This document shows positions 35,801 to 46,822 of a stretch of 64,000 bases of DNA, in pieces. The stretch is from the NCBI GenBank assembly GCA_964030475.1, contig CAXIPT010000004.1:271068-335067 (forward strand), read 5' to 3'. Source of the stretch: Tethya wilhelma (Eukaryota > Porifera > Demospongiae > Tethyida > Tethyidae). Position 1 is the first letter of the stretch. Each line of letters starts with the position of its first letter. A program made the position numbers and the translations under genes. The notes under the pieces are model-generated. The model did not search any database. It was not told the DNA's origin and saw only the letters and a program-made list of their open reading frames with translations.

Positions 35801-38753
35801 TGAAACCATGTGTCTGTTGCTAGCCTACAAGATCAAGTATCCCAAAAACGTCTACCTACTGCGAGGAAATCATGAATGCGCCGCCATAAACAGGATTTAC
35901 GGGTTTTATGATGAAGTCAAACGAAGATATTGCATCAAGCTGTGGAAACACTTCACCAACTGTTTCAACTGCCTACCCATATCGGCCACGATCGGACGAA
36001 AGATCTTCTGTACCCACGGAGGACTCTCCCCAGAGCTAGTCTCCCTCGACCAGATCAGACAGATCCCCCGCCCCACAGACGTACCAGACAGCGGTCTCCT
36101 CTGCGACCTCCTGTGGGCGGAGTATAATAACGACAGACCGGGATGGGGGGAGAGTGATCGCGGTATCTCCTTCTTTTTTGGACTGGACATAGCCCGAGAG
36201 TTTCTTGCGGCACATAATTTCACGACCATCTGTCGGTCGGGGTACGTCCAGGACAAGGGGTACACAGCGACCCCCGGGAAAGAAGTGGTGACGCTATTCT
36301 CAGCCCCCAACTATCACGAGATGTTGGGGAATGATGGAGCAGTGATGAGTGTTGATAGCAAACTAGAGTGCTCCTTCTTGATACTGAAACCAGACCCAGT
36401 CTTTAATCTTTCATAATAATTTTATCATTGCACAATAATTATTATTATTATTAATGTTGCTAATACCCATAAACAACATTTGTTGATCGCAAGAAAAGAC
36501 AGGGTGAATGAATTCTGAATAGAGCCCACCCTTAAACAGCCTTCCCCCCTTCCTTTAATTACATTATTCAGTATTAATAAACCCCTCTGGAATGAACTGA
36601 CCTGGCCTGGTAGTACTGTAATTTACATGTACACTCACTTTGTTGAGTTTGTTGTTCTTGTGCTTCAGATTGAGTCGTTTTATATCAGCAACAATGTGAG
36701 AGTAGAGAGTCTGGTGGAGAGAGAGGGAGAGAGNAGAGAGAGAGAGAGAGAGAGAGAGAGAGCATAAAATAGAAAAAAAGAGAAACTTATTTTGTTTTCC
36801 ACTTTAACAAAACATTACAAACTGTGCAAAGATCAATTATGGTATCTTTCTTACACTTCTCAGAACTTTGTCTTGACAGCGAAAGAGTTCAAAGAACAGC
36901 TCCAAAGTGCTGGAGGAATTCAAAGGCCAAGCATAACATAAATATGCTATGTAGGCTACATACCTAGCACATATCATGACATTGGGTTTAGGTCCCATGT
37001 ACAGCTAACCATGTTGGTTCCATTCCACATAAAATCCCCTCTATATATACAGGCTACATCATTCACATGGTTTCAAACATTGTCCTATATATAGACCCAT
37101 TCCTTCTTCATGTGTTAAAGTACCATATAGCGGGAAATTTTTGTTGGCGCAAAATTTCGTATAAATCTTTAAAAATGCACCAGAAATTTTTTTCATAGTT
37201 TTAAATTTCGTATACGCAGCACGCACTTGTATTACGCATAATGCAGAAGTTAAATTTTCGCAGTTTTAATCAAGTTTCGTATATTCGAACGGCATACGAA
37301 AAATCTGAAAATTTCCACCATACGAAAAGTCCCGCTATACGGTACTAAAGGTTAATGTTCACTATTCACAGGAAAAGAGTCTGGCAATGTGCGAGCTAGG
37401 CTACATGTACTTCTAAAATGTACCTTTGAGGATGAACAATGTCCTTGTTTCTCAATAATATTAACCCCTTACAAAGGGTTAATCTCACATCGTGATCAAG
37501 CACAGCTGCATGTTGACGAAGCAGGCTCTGAAGCTCATCTGGAAATGACGCCATTTCATCAGGATAACACTGACACACCTGTGAGTGTGGAGGTGAAGAG
37601 ATAGTGAAGGAACATTTGAACAATATCTCAAAATAGGTATCATTTGAAAGATCTCATTGAGCTGATCACAATGGTGCAAGTCCCCCTGAAGGTTCAAACT
37701 GATTTTGCTAACCCATTTTTGATCTAACCTCTAAGTGATTTCCAAAGTCATCTAAGTGATTTTCATCTAAACCGTTTTGTCAAAGCAGTTTTAGTCTAAG
37801 CCATTTTCATCTAAGTGATTTTCTTCTGATGAAAACAGCTAGGGGCTAGGGCTTTGAAAAAATGGCAGGGCTAAAAAAAATGGCTAGGGGCTCAAGGAGC
37901 TAGGGGCTAGGGCTTTGATAAAAACGGCTTTGATACAAAATCGCTTAGATGAAAATCAGCTTAGATAAAAATCTCTTAGAAGAGGTTAAAAATAGCTTGA
38001 ACCTTCAGGACCACCATAAGTCCTAGCTTATATATACGACCTTCCTAGACTGATAGGTTTGAATTTGACCCAAAATTGCTAAATAATAAGCGTGGACTAG
38101 TCAGGGGATTTATCAAAATGGCCATTTTGGCTTTCGACACAAAAGCTAACAAAATAGATATCGTTTGAAAAATCTCATTGAGATGATTGCAATGGTGCAA
38201 GTCCCAGCTTCATTCGACCTTCCCGGGTGAAATATATGAAGGTAAACACATTATAGAAAGAGCTAGTACGTGACAGCTACAGTATGGCATCTTAAATCCA
38301 ACTTACTTGACTCAAGAACATGACAAGATCTTCCAGCTGTTTTGACTCTTGAGATGGGTTGATAAGAAACAGCTGAAGGAGAGCTTTGTAGTGACGATAC
38401 TGCTGCAAAAACTGGGTAAGTTCCATGCCATGTATGTGTAAGTGTGTGCGTACGTACGTGTGAGAGTGTGCAACAGAGAGAGTAAACCGTTACGTGTATA
38501 CATATGTATTATGGTACATGCAGTAATTATTGTAAGCCAATAAGTATGGACATTATTCTCTCTATAGTATGTCAAGCACCCCTCTCAACTAGAGGTTGCC
38601 ATGGTAATCATGTGACAGAGCTAGCTAGTTTCAGTTCAAAGCCCAAGTTGTCATTACCTCATCTTTGTAAGCGACACTGTCTCTCTTTATCAGGTTCTGG
38701 AGTTGGGGAAGGTTGGTGGGAAGCTGGTTACGGTGTCGGACAGTCCTCTCCAT
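27320..38753 (-). CDS. SDAD1: SDAD1 (SDA1 homologue), ribosome biogenesis; middle exons missing
   Basis: Sixteen exons are recognised on the minus strand: 38753-38658, 38411-38307, 37578-37424, 36909-36855, 36710-36639, 31697-31597, 31166-31109, from 31009 (broken at 30967), 29887-29812 (5' end cut by an N), 29472-29298, 29233-29150, 29042-28970, 28856-28509, 28346-28228, 27982-27767 and 27523-27320. Motifs match SDA1: [24 protein letters not shown]...[35 protein letters not shown], a D/E-rich region, and the basic end [17 protein letters not shown]1 is a nucleolar protein needed for 60S subunit maturation and export. About 130 residues are absent between LRFFLSG and [10 protein letters not shown], where an inverted copy of distant sequence sits. 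The 5-kb intron between exons 5 and 6 hosts three plus-strand genes. Confidence 0.85.
27534..27600. repeat. (GT)n microsatellite before the last SDAD1 exon
   Basis: Sixty-odd bases of GT, read as CA on the coding strand, sit directly upstream of the acceptor of the final exon. Confidence 0.85.
29889..30967. repeat. 1079-bp inverted copy of 34561-35639
   Basis: Read on the minus strand this segment begins ACGACCCAAATCACACTGAA and runs, with no net length change, to GCTAGAGAGGTTGTTCTC next to the N at 29888. Both segments are exactly 1079 bases. It contains the last ~45 codons of the gene ending at 34697 and the first 57 codons of the phosphatase-like gene at 35469. It interrupts SDAD1 within an exon. 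Confidence 0.85.
31238..31510. repeat. foldback MITE, GGAAGGTCGTATGAAGC family
   Basis: Left arm TATCTCAGCCTAGGAAGGTC and right arm GACCTTCCTAGACTGAGATA are mirror images, and similarity continues inward. It lies in an SDAD1 intron. Confidence 0.75.
32311..33217 (+). CDS. small hypothetical protein, two exons
   Basis: A short first exon at 32311-32323 (M-A-D-R) splices in frame to 32898-33217 ([18 protein letters not shown]), giving 110 residues. The rest is Q- and P-rich ([20 protein letters not shown]) and ends [10 protein letters not shown] do not recognise a domain. The intron holds a long CA/GT tract broken by Ns (32831-32865), so the join is not certain. The sequence TPVQEEG near the end resembles TPVQEVG in the next gene, hinting at common origin. 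It lies inside an SDAD1 intron on the opposite strand. Confidence 0.4.
32711..32897. repeat. CA/GT microsatellite with 35-base gap
   Basis: CA units run to about 32812, switch to GT, are broken by Ns at 32831-32865 and resume as CA up to 32897. The switch of strand beside a gap suggests a collapsed or misjoined repeat. Confidence 0.85.
33218..34261. other. AT-rich non-coding stretch within the SDAD1 intron
   Basis: Mostly AT-rich. A coding-like stretch at 33831-33941 ([15 protein letters not shown]) is preceded by a good acceptor, but I could not attach it to a gene. Confidence 0.4.
34262..34697 (+). CDS. hypothetical protein, 5' end not resolved
   Basis: An open frame of about 145 residues ends with EREALVPNN and a stop at 34697. 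It reads [43 protein letters not shown], then an acidic stretch before the end. An acceptor near 34265-34272 is possible, so upstream exons may exist. I recognise no domain. The last ~45 codons recur inverted at 30831-30967. A weak resemblance to the end of the small gene at 32311 (TPVQEEG/TPVQEVG) suggests they are related. Confidence 0.4.
34698..35468. other. spacer upstream of the free-standing phosphatase-like gene
   Basis: AT-rich, no gene. The whole stretch is within the segment that recurs inverted at 29889-30967. It should hold the promoter of the gene at 35469, but no clear motif is visible. Confidence 0.5.
35469..36416 (+). CDS. free-standing PP1-like pseudophosphatase
   Basis: A single exon encodes 315 residues, about the length of the PP1 catalytic core plus a short N-terminal extension, with no GTPase or death domain attached. 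The fold is clear ([61 protein letters not shown]). Metal-binding positions are replaced: GDIHGQ is GNLYGQ, GDYVDRG is GNYVDRG, and RAHQVVEDGY is [10 protein letters not shown]. Four of the six PP1 metal ligands are gone, so catalysis is unlikely. The set of changes differs from that of the fusion protein at 20408. The gene is intronless and sits inside an SDAD1 intron on the opposite strand, which could reflect retroposition. The first 57 codons recur inverted at 29889-30059. Confidence 0.82.
   Translation: MANPEQPVEMNPEADLNLESVIERLQEARASNSRLKKIDLPQAEIMKLLAQAREVVLSEPPLLELEGPVKVCGNLYGQFYDLLRWFDLAGEPPDVKYLFLGNYVDRGRHSIETMCLLLAYKIKYPKNVYLLRGNHECAAINRIYGFYDEVKRRYCIKLWKHFTNCFNCLPISATIGRKIFCTHGGLSPELVSLDQIRQIPRPTDVPDSGLLCDLLWAEYNNDRPGWGESDRGISFFFGLDIAREFLAAHNFTTICRSGYVQDKGYTATPGKEVVTLFSAPNYHEMLGNDGAVMSVDSKLECSFLILKPDPVFNLS
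36728..36762. repeat. (GA)n with single-base gap
   Basis: GA repeat containing an N at 36734, next to the acceptor of SDAD1 exon 5. Confidence 0.7.
37121..37344. repeat. MITE with TACCATATAGCGGGAAA inverted ends
   Basis: TACCATATAGCGGGAAATTT at the left and CCCGCTATACGGTA at the right are mirror images. Inside are mirrored copies of AAATTTCGTATA. It is related to the elements at 6733 and 7951 and lies in an SDAD1 intron. Confidence 0.75.
37634..38230. repeat. nested MITEs: one foldback element inserted in another
   Basis: The outer pieces (37634-37684 and ~38012-38230) belong to the GGAAGGTCGTATGAAGC family. Between them, 37685-38009 is a second foldback element with ends CCTGAAGGTTCAA and TTGAACCTTCAGG, rich in CTAAGTGATTTTC-like repeats and their mirror. 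The inner element therefore inserted later. Confidence 0.65.
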
Positions 38754-39152
38754 GAGATATCAGAGATATACTAGCTACAGACTACACAGAAGTGATTTTG
38801 TGACCACGTGGCCTTGGTTGCTTTTGACCACTGACGACCATTGCCCATTTTCTTTGTCTCGCTATGCGCATGCGCATTATGCACATGTGCGTATGGGTGG
38901 GGCTGCACGACAGATTGACCTCTAGTTTCATCAAGCCGGACTTTTAATAACTAAAAAATTAATCAAGTTTAAAATAGCAAAATAACATACATTTATTGGT
39001 GTCTTGACTGTAGAATACACAATCAATACAAAGTCTTTCTTTAGTTGTTCAAAGTCATAATATCTGTGACTTTGACATTGCAAAGTTTTATTTTAGTGGC
39101 AGACTAGGCTTGCTCCACCTTAGGAAAACAAAGAAAACAAAAAAAATTGGAT
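38754..39152. promoter_or_regulatory. divergent promoter of SDAD1 and a sterol-desaturase-like gene
   Basis: 399 bp separate the start codons. ATGCGCATGCGCAT at 38864-38877 contains a perfect NRF1-type palindrome about 110 bp upstream of the SDAD1 start. Confidence 0.5.
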
Positions 39153-40853
39153 ATGGCTGAGATATTGACCAGAAGATCTCTTCTGAGCTTCCAGAGAGAA
39201 GACAAGCAGAGCACAACTGATTGTCATGGACCAACATTGGCAGCCAGAGGAGCAGCTGGCCAATCATCAAAGTCTCAAACATCAACTCAAGAAAGTTCTT
39301 CAAAGAGAAACAGTTCTAGTTTCTCTCTCTTCTCCTTCAGGCTGATTGCTGGATTTCTCCTTCAGTGTGTCCTTCTCTTCAAGGACTACCTGAAGCACTG
39401 CAGCCTTCTCTTCACCACTGGAGCAGTAGTTGCCATGGCTACCTCTCTCAGAGGTGAGTGCTGATCCAAGTTATTATGGCCTACAGAAGAAGAAAAAAAA
39501 CAAAACATGCATAGTTTGATTTGCAGTAGCTTGATTCGCAGAAGTTTCTCCTGCAATGCATGATTACAATAGCAAACTAATAATGAATTGACTCAAAAGC
39601 AATGATTATTAAATTATGCTGGGTTTTTTTTCTTTTTTTTCTTTACAGGTGATTTGCTACTGGTTACCATTGTAACATACAAGTCCATCATCGCTAGCGA
39701 TTATCACCGTGACAACTATGCCTTCCATGGAAATGACACCAACTCCTCTAATGAAACACTCTCTCGGGGACAAGGGAAGAAATTACCGACTACAGTTGCC
39801 AACTATAAACCTGTTTTACCGGATTACCTCCAACTGCCTGACGAGTACAACCTGAAAGATCTCCTCTACTTTATCATAATTGCCATCACATCTTCAGTGA
39901 TGATGTACCACCTTGTGTGTGCGTTCCTAAAGATCTATTTCTATGTGCTGCAACGTCATGAGCCAGAAAAATGGAAATGCCAGCCACACCGGTTTCTGAC
40001 CCGGTCAAACAAGTTACACGAGGCTGTGACAGGTACGATAAACCTGGTCCTAGCCAGTACCGTGTCGGGAGTGGTCGTGTGTTGGATCATGAATGGGAAT
40101 CATAGCACCGTCTATTTCAGATTTGACGAATATGGGTACCCCTATCTCTTGGTTTCCATGGTGATTCTGTTTGTATGGTTTGAAGGTGGAGCTTATTACT
40201 CTCACACTCTACTGCACACACCATGGCTGTATAAGACTGTTCACAAGCACCATCATCGGTAAGAGATAGGGTGTGAGTGAATATACGACCTACAGTTTAT
40301 CCTACTTTCACTTTTGGACCTTCCCTTTGCATGTCCCTCCACACACACACACAAACACGCATACTGTGCAGGTACCACTCTCCCACGCCCTATGCTGCAG
40401 TGGCCATGAGTCCATTTGAGATGGCGTTCTACCAAAGTATCTTTCTCTCCCCTCTCTTTCTCTTTCCGATCCACGGCCTGGTCTTCATAACGGTACTGGT
40501 GTACATCTACTACTTCAGCATCATTGATCACTCGGGCATTAAAATGACCTCCATATTTCCATGGCAACCAGAGACAATGTTCCATGATGACCATCACAGG
40601 TAAGTACATTCAATGGAACAATTGTAGTTTAATTTTACTAGCTTTAATCAATACACAACCATATCTCTTGTATGGGCACAGTGTACACACACACACACAC
40701 ACACACATACGTACCGACTGACTCAGATACTTCCATTGTAACTTTGGTTTCAACTCCTACCTCTTCGACTGGCTCCACGGGACCATGAGGAGGAGAGACA
40801 GGCTCTATGGGGAGGACATCTTCTGGGGGAGGGGGAGGAAGAAGGAACAGTGA
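39153..40853 (+). CDS. sterol desaturase / fatty acid hydroxylase-superfamily membrane enzyme (copy 1)
   Basis: Four exons (39153-39453, 39649-40258, 40372-40599, 40727-40853) join in frame to 421 residues. An S/Q-rich N-terminus is followed by several hydrophobic segments. Histidine boxes that hold the di-iron centre are visible: HTLLH, HKHHHR and HDDHHR. PTPYAAVAMSP after the second box and the ending YFHCNFGFNSYLFDWLHGT resemble C5-sterol desaturase (SC5D/ERG3) and related hydroxylases of the ER. The N-terminal part, including FRLIAGFLLQ and an LPDYLQLPDEYNL motif, is longer than in SC5D. The exact substrate is unknown. The neighbour at 41263 is a tandem copy with the same exon structure. 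Confidence 0.78.
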
Positions 40854-41262
40854 AACTATCAACTGATTTGATGTAGAGTTATGATTGAGTTTAATTATCA
40901 TGTTTGCAACTTTTAATATTGACTCTTAATGTTTGTAAATAAATTAAATTTGCTATAATTTATTATTTTTGTCGGTTTCTTTACTTCGTTGTAAAATCAG
41001 TGTGGTCAAAACATTCATATTGTTGACCTTTCTGAGACTAATTTGCATGTGACCAGTACATGCATGCATAATGCTAATATGATCGAAATGAAGACCCACC
41101 CACTGGTGTACGTGGTGAATACCACAATGATAATTAGAGATAGACCTGCTCAGCATTGTCCTGCAACAGGTAAGGGCATTACAGAGTCTGCAAAGGATAG
41201 CTGCTGCACTGCTGGGATCATAGCATCAGACCTAGCTGCAATTAAGTTTTGTGGTCAATACA
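40854..41262. other. spacer between the two desaturase-like genes
   Basis: AT-rich sequence without a supported gene; it must hold the 3' end of copy 1 and the promoter of copy 2. Confidence 0.5.
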
Positions 41263-42333
41263 ATGGGTACACTTGAAAGAGATCACAGCCACTCTGGCTA
41301 CAGAACCAGGAGTGCACAAAGAGAGAAGAAAGTCAAACAGACACAAGATGGTTTCAACAGCAACTGTGCCACATCATCAGAGATTGGACTTACAAATGGA
41401 AGATCTTTGCAATTTGGAAAAGGAGTTGAACAGACCACAGCCAATCACACGGCAAAGGAGGAAGGGATCAAACTAAATCTCTACCTAACTGTTGTCAAAG
41501 TCTTCCAGGTATCAAGCTATCTCTTCCACCTGTTCAAGGATCACATAAAGCACTGTATCATCACAGTTGCTATGCTACTAGCACTGCTCATCATTGCCTG
41601 TGCTTTAAAAGGTATTTAGTTACAACTAATAAATTTCACACAAACTATTAATAGCCTACTTTAACTCACTCACGCACAATATGTAGGAGACATACTGCTC
41701 TTTGCCATGATAGCCCACAGAATGTATACTGGAAACTTTGGCGGAAAAGTTTGCCAAGCTGCTAGCACGACTGGTAATGAATCACTGCAACTGAAGCTCA
41801 TGGCAAACATGGACAATGTTCACACCTCCAGCCTAGAGAAAGCAAAACCAGTTTTACCAGATTACTTGCAACTGCCTAGCGAGTTAAACCTGCAGGACGC
41901 GTTGTACTACATTTTCCTCTCCAATGCATCAGCCCTGATGTTGTACCACCTCGTGTGTGGATTCCTGCAGATCTATTTCTATGAATTGCAACGTCACGAG
42001 CCGGAAAAATGGAAATGCCAGCCACACCGGTTTCTTACCCGGTCAAACGAGTTTCACGAGGCTGTGACGGGTACGATAAACCTTATCTTGACAAGCATAT
42101 CTTCAGGACTAGTATCATGCTGGATACAGAATGGCAATTACACTACGATGTACTACAGATTTGATGAATATGGGTATCGGTACTTGCTCCTCTCGATTGT
42201 GGTTTTGTTCCTGTGGTTTGAAGCTGCCGCCTACTATATCCATGCCTTCCTGCACTGGCCGTGGGTCTATAGGAACATCCATAAACACCACCACAGGTTA
42301 GGCTATTGGTTGACCTAGTTACTGAGTCAATTG

Positions 42334-42382
<49 letters not shown>

Positions 42383-43122
42383 ACCATTCTCCAACTGCCT
42401 ACTCAGCAATTGCGATGAGTCCTATTGAATTATTCATGCTCTACTTTGCCTACATGGCTCCTCTCTTCTTTCTGCCAATCAATGGACTCGTCTTTGTCAC
42501 TGAAATTGTCTACGTCTACTACTTTAGCATTATCGATCACTCAGGGATTAAAATGACATCTGTGTTTCCATGGCAACCAGATACAATGTTTCATGACGAC
42601 CATCACAAGTAAGTTTTGGGGGTACATTTTTCTCGTAGGATTTTTGAGATTTGCACCACATTGTGATCAGCTCAAAGAGATCTTTCAAATGATATATCCA
42701 TTTTTCTTTTGTTAGATTTTGTGTCAAAAGCCATGCAAAATTAATGGTCAATTATTGATAAATCCTCTGACCATACTCCAGTAATTTTGGGTCAAAATAA
42801 ACCTATATAAATCATTTGAAAGGTCTCTTTGAACTGATTGCAATGGTGCAAGTCCCAGCTTCATACGACTTTCCTAGACTGAGATATATGGCTCAAAAAT
42901 TAATGTACCTTAAATCAATTAATGATGTTCACCTCCTTTTCCATCCCTTGCCCCCACACACATACACATATACGCACTGACTGACCCAGATACTTTCATT
43001 GTAACTTTGGTTTCAACTCCTACCTCTTTGACTGGCTCCACGGCACCATGAGGAGGAAAGACAGGCTCTATGGGGAGGACATCTTCTGGGGGAGGGGAAG
43101 GAAGAAAGAGGATCTCAAGTGA
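41263..43122 (+). CDS. sterol desaturase / fatty acid hydroxylase-superfamily membrane enzyme (copy 2)
   Basis: Four exons (41263-41611, 41687-42296, 42381-42608, 42990-43122) give 439 residues. Exons 2 and 3 have exactly the sizes of copy 1 (610 and 228 bases). The boxes HAFLH, HKHHHR and HDDHHK are kept, as are LPDYLQLPSELNLQD and YFHCNFGFNSYLFDWLHGT. The N-terminal region is divergent. Odd point: exon 3 begins directly after a CA tract (ACACAC then GTACC), where copy 1 has GCAG before GTACC, so the normal AG acceptor is missing. This may be a base-call or repeat-length error, an impaired allele or a rare GT-AC intron. Intron 3 contains a MITE. Confidence 0.75.
42334..42380. repeat. (CA)n microsatellite at a splice acceptor
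   Basis: About 46 bases of CA run straight into exon 3 of the desaturase-like gene. Confidence 0.85.
42655..42887. repeat. foldback MITE, GGAAGGTCGTATGAAGC family
   Basis: TGTGATCAGCTCAAAGAGAT near the left and GACTTTCCTAGACTGAGATA at the right end mark a truncated copy in intron 3 of the second desaturase-like gene. Confidence 0.65.
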
Positions 43123-43949
43123 AACAAATAAAGCTACCGTCTAAGTAACTGTAATAATTAATATAAAATAGCTGTGTGGTTCTTATTGGATTGAGTTTAT
43201 TAATCATTATAATGTTTCTGCTTTGTATTATTATGAACTTGATTTCAATGTAATTTAACTATTATAATAACTATACAACCTGATTGATAATAGCACCAAT
43301 AATTACAGCTTACCAGTTAATTACAATAAACTGCATACGAATAACTTGCGAAGATGCTAGATGATGGAAGTTTCATTAAAGAACAGAGCTTGAGTAGACC
43401 ACTACCTTCAGTCTAATAGAGATACCATAGTAAGCAGCCATTACACACAAGTCTCTAGCTGGCTTGGCTTGAAGCATGGAGGATCATGCTGCTAGATCAC
43501 ACATGGCTTCACTCCATGTGGACTTGCTGACCAACTGCACAAGAGGTACAATGTTTGGGACTTTACATAAAACAAAGATGTTATGCATGTGCATGTGTGC
43601 CATTTTGATGGCTGTGTAGCTCAACAGGTGATACTGACCACAATACTGAACATCATATAGCAGCGATAAGGTGACCTGGTGGCACCACACTGAACTAGAA
43701 TCACCTGATTTTTGAAGAGATGAATACCATTACTTACAGTAAAAAGGTCACATTATAATTCAATTGAGTTCAAAAGATCACCAATAATTAATTAACATCC
43801 ACAATGATACTGAGCATGCTCAATTGTGCACATTTTGGCAATTCAAACAATAATTAAATTTTATGCAATCATAATATTAATGATGTCATCATAAAACAAG
43901 AATGGTGGCATATTATGTGTTTCAAAACAATGGAAAAAGTATATAAACT
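43123..43949. other. intergenic, AT-rich, no supported gene
   Basis: This lies between convergent genes (desaturase-like on plus, transporter on minus). Nothing coding-like is seen. Confidence 0.55.
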
Positions 43950-45716
43950 TTAATAATTGTCTGAAAGAAAGGTGCCTACAGTTTCTCTATTCAAAAGCAG
44001 TGATAGTAGAAACTGAACAAAGAATACAGCAGCCCAAACGGTCGGATAGAGCCAGTATATTTTAACATCAGACAAGTAGCCACTCAAAAATGGCATAAAT
44101 ATTCCAAAAAAGGCAGAAAGATTATTAAAATAACCCAATGCAAACGTCCTAATGATGGTTGGGTAGACCTCAGACATGTATGTATAAAGTAGCGTTACTA
44201 TTGGTGTCATACTGAAGTAGACTAACACCACGAACACAGGGAGAGCAATTTGGTTCCTTACGAATGCAAAGAGTAGAAAAGAAATGACTGAAAATAGAGA
44301 GAATATCCGCAAAGAGTTGAGTCTTCCAACCTCAGGCCATTCCATGATAATAGACATCAGCAACACACCAGGGATTTGACCTAGGTAGCCAACAAAGGCT
44401 GTGAAGTAAGCATTGCTGCCCATTTCAATGAGAACCTTAGGCAGGAACATGGAAGATGTATAGTAGGCTGCCGTTTCTGTGACAAAAATGATAGAGAGAA
44501 GAACAGTAGTACGCAGGTATGGTGGCTTGAACATGAGTAGAAAAGCTGATGCAAAATTGTGATAAGCTTTTGTGTCATTTTCTAATGATTCTGAGCTGAC
44601 AATTACATTCTCAAGTTGAATATCTTCAGGTATGATGTCATCGAGTTTTTTTCTATTTATGCGAGCCATTGTAGAGAAAACTTTTCTTGCCTCTTTGTAG
44701 CGTCCCTTGGCTATTAGGAACCTTGGAGACTGGAGGTGAAAGGTTAACCGATAGAGCACAGCAAGAAGTTGAGGGATGGAAGTAGCTATGAGAAGATAGC
44801 GCCAACCTTTGACCTGCAAAGAGAGTAGTGTGTGTGTATGTGTGCGTTTGTGTGAATTCCATTGCAGTCATGGTCATGAGGCTAGTGCATGCAGCATGCA
44901 CGTATGTTTAGGCCAATTGATAGTCTAACATTTGAATACTGAGCTCCCTCAAAGAGCCTATCTAAGTATAATATACTCATTAATTAGTGTCAATGTACAA
45001 AGCTGTAACATTCATTAGTCCTATACCTTATAAGTTGGAATCAGCCACCATCCCAGTCCACCAGAGGCACACATACCGACTGCTTGAATCAAGACGACCG
45101 ACACCATCATCTTCCCGCGATTCCTAACTGGCAAAAACTCAACAAATGTTGGAAATGTAACACTCGATGCTCCACTCACAGCTACACTGACAATGTTGCG
45201 AAACACAATAAGAGAAATAAAGTTCGGGGAAAATGCAGACGCCAGACCAAATAGGCCAACTTGTGCCAGTATGAGAGCATATGGCCACACCCGGCCATAG
45301 TTGTCACTTAAGATTGAGAAAACAAAGCCACCAATGATGTTTGAAACGCCCGTCGTAGCTGGTAGTATGGTGTATTTGAGCGTGCTCAGGTTCCACTGGT
45401 TTTGAACTGGTACATCGATAAAAGCAAATATGGACGCCTCCAGGCCGTACGATATGGCAGTGAGACCGGCCAGTATGAAGGCAAATACCTGTAGAGGTCC
45501 ATAGCCAATGAAGTTCAAGATATCATCAACTTTGAGCTTGTGAAGGTGTCCAATTGTTGAACTGTTTATACCAGGAGTCTTGGTACTGTTGGCTTGCTCA
45601 CCTGCAGCAGCACCGTCTGTTTGATAGGCAGTTGAACTTCCATAGTTGATATTACCATGGTGACCAGTACTAGTGGTATGAGGAGCTCCATGCAGAAGAT
45701 GAGTACCTTCCTCCAT
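43950..45716 (-). CDS. MFS transporter, SV2/SVOP-like (copy 1)
   Basis: Two exons (45716-45027 and 44813-43950) join in frame to 517 residues, with about a dozen hydrophobic segments. SDNYGRVWPY after the third segment is the major facilitator motif A, FLPVRNRGK is the matching later motif, and LQSPRFLIAKGRYKEA is typical of the cytosolic loop of SV2, SVOP and SLC22 transporters. The N-terminus is S/T/G-rich and cytosolic, followed by VDDILNFIGYGPLQVFAFIL. The substrate cannot be told. It is a close tandem paralogue of the gene at 45873 with the same single intron position. Confidence 0.82.
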
Positions 45717-45872
45717 TAGAAAGACAGCTGAACAGAACTCATAAAACTACCCCCTACCTTGTATCAAGACATGTGGTACGGGGTCGTCACTGCAAAATAA
45801 TTGAAATTAGTTCAGGATGTGATATTCAATGTCGAAGGTCATCAATAATAAGTTAATGGTATAAAAACAAGA

Positions 45873-46770
45873 CTAATAATTGTCTGTAAGAAAGGTGCCA
45901 ACAGTTTCTCTATTCAAAAGTAGTGACAGTAGAAATTGAACGAAGAACACAGCAGCCCACACGGTCGGATAGAGCCAGTAGATTCTAACATCGGACAAGT
46001 AGCCGCTCAAAAATGGCATAAATATTGAAAAAAATGCTGAAAGATTGTGAAAATAGCCACTTGCAAATGTCCTGATTATGGTCGGATAGATCTCAGACAT
46101 ATAGGTACAGAGAAGTGAGGTAATTGGCGTCATACTGAAGTAGATTAATACCACGAACACAGGGAGAGCAATTTGATTCCTTACAAATGCAAAGAGTAGA
46201 AAAGAAACGACTGAAAAGAGAGAGAATATCCGCAAAGAGTTAAGTCTTCCCACCTCAGGCCATTCCATGATGATAGACATCAGCAACACACCAGGGATCT
46301 GACCTAGGTAGCCAACAAAGGCTGTGAAGTAAGCATTGCTGCCCATTTCAATGAGAACCTTAGGCAGGAACATGGAAGATGTGAAGTAGGCCATTGTTTC
46401 GGTCACATAAATGATAGAGAGTAGTACAGTAGTGCGCAGGTAAGGTGGCTTGAACATGAGTAGCAAAGCTGATGCAAAATCACGATAAACTTTTCTTGAT
46501 TTTGTAACATTCTCTGATTTTGAACTGACAATTACATCACCTAGTTGAACGTCTTTAGGTATGATGTCATCGAGTTTTTTTCTATTTATGCGAGCCATTG
46601 TGGAGAAAACTTTTCTTGCCTCTTTGTAGCGTCCCTTGGCTATTAGGAACCTTGGAGACTGGAGGTAAAAGGTCAACCGATAGAGCACAGCAAGAAGTTG
46701 AGGGATGGAAGTAGCTATGAGAAGATAGCGCCAACCGTTGACCTTTTGGGGAGAGAGAGAGAGAGGGAGG

Positions 46771-46822
<52 letters not shown>

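Noticed and set aside
35906..36310. Minus-strand open frame of 134 codons
   Set aside because: It is antisense to the well-supported pseudophosphatase exon.
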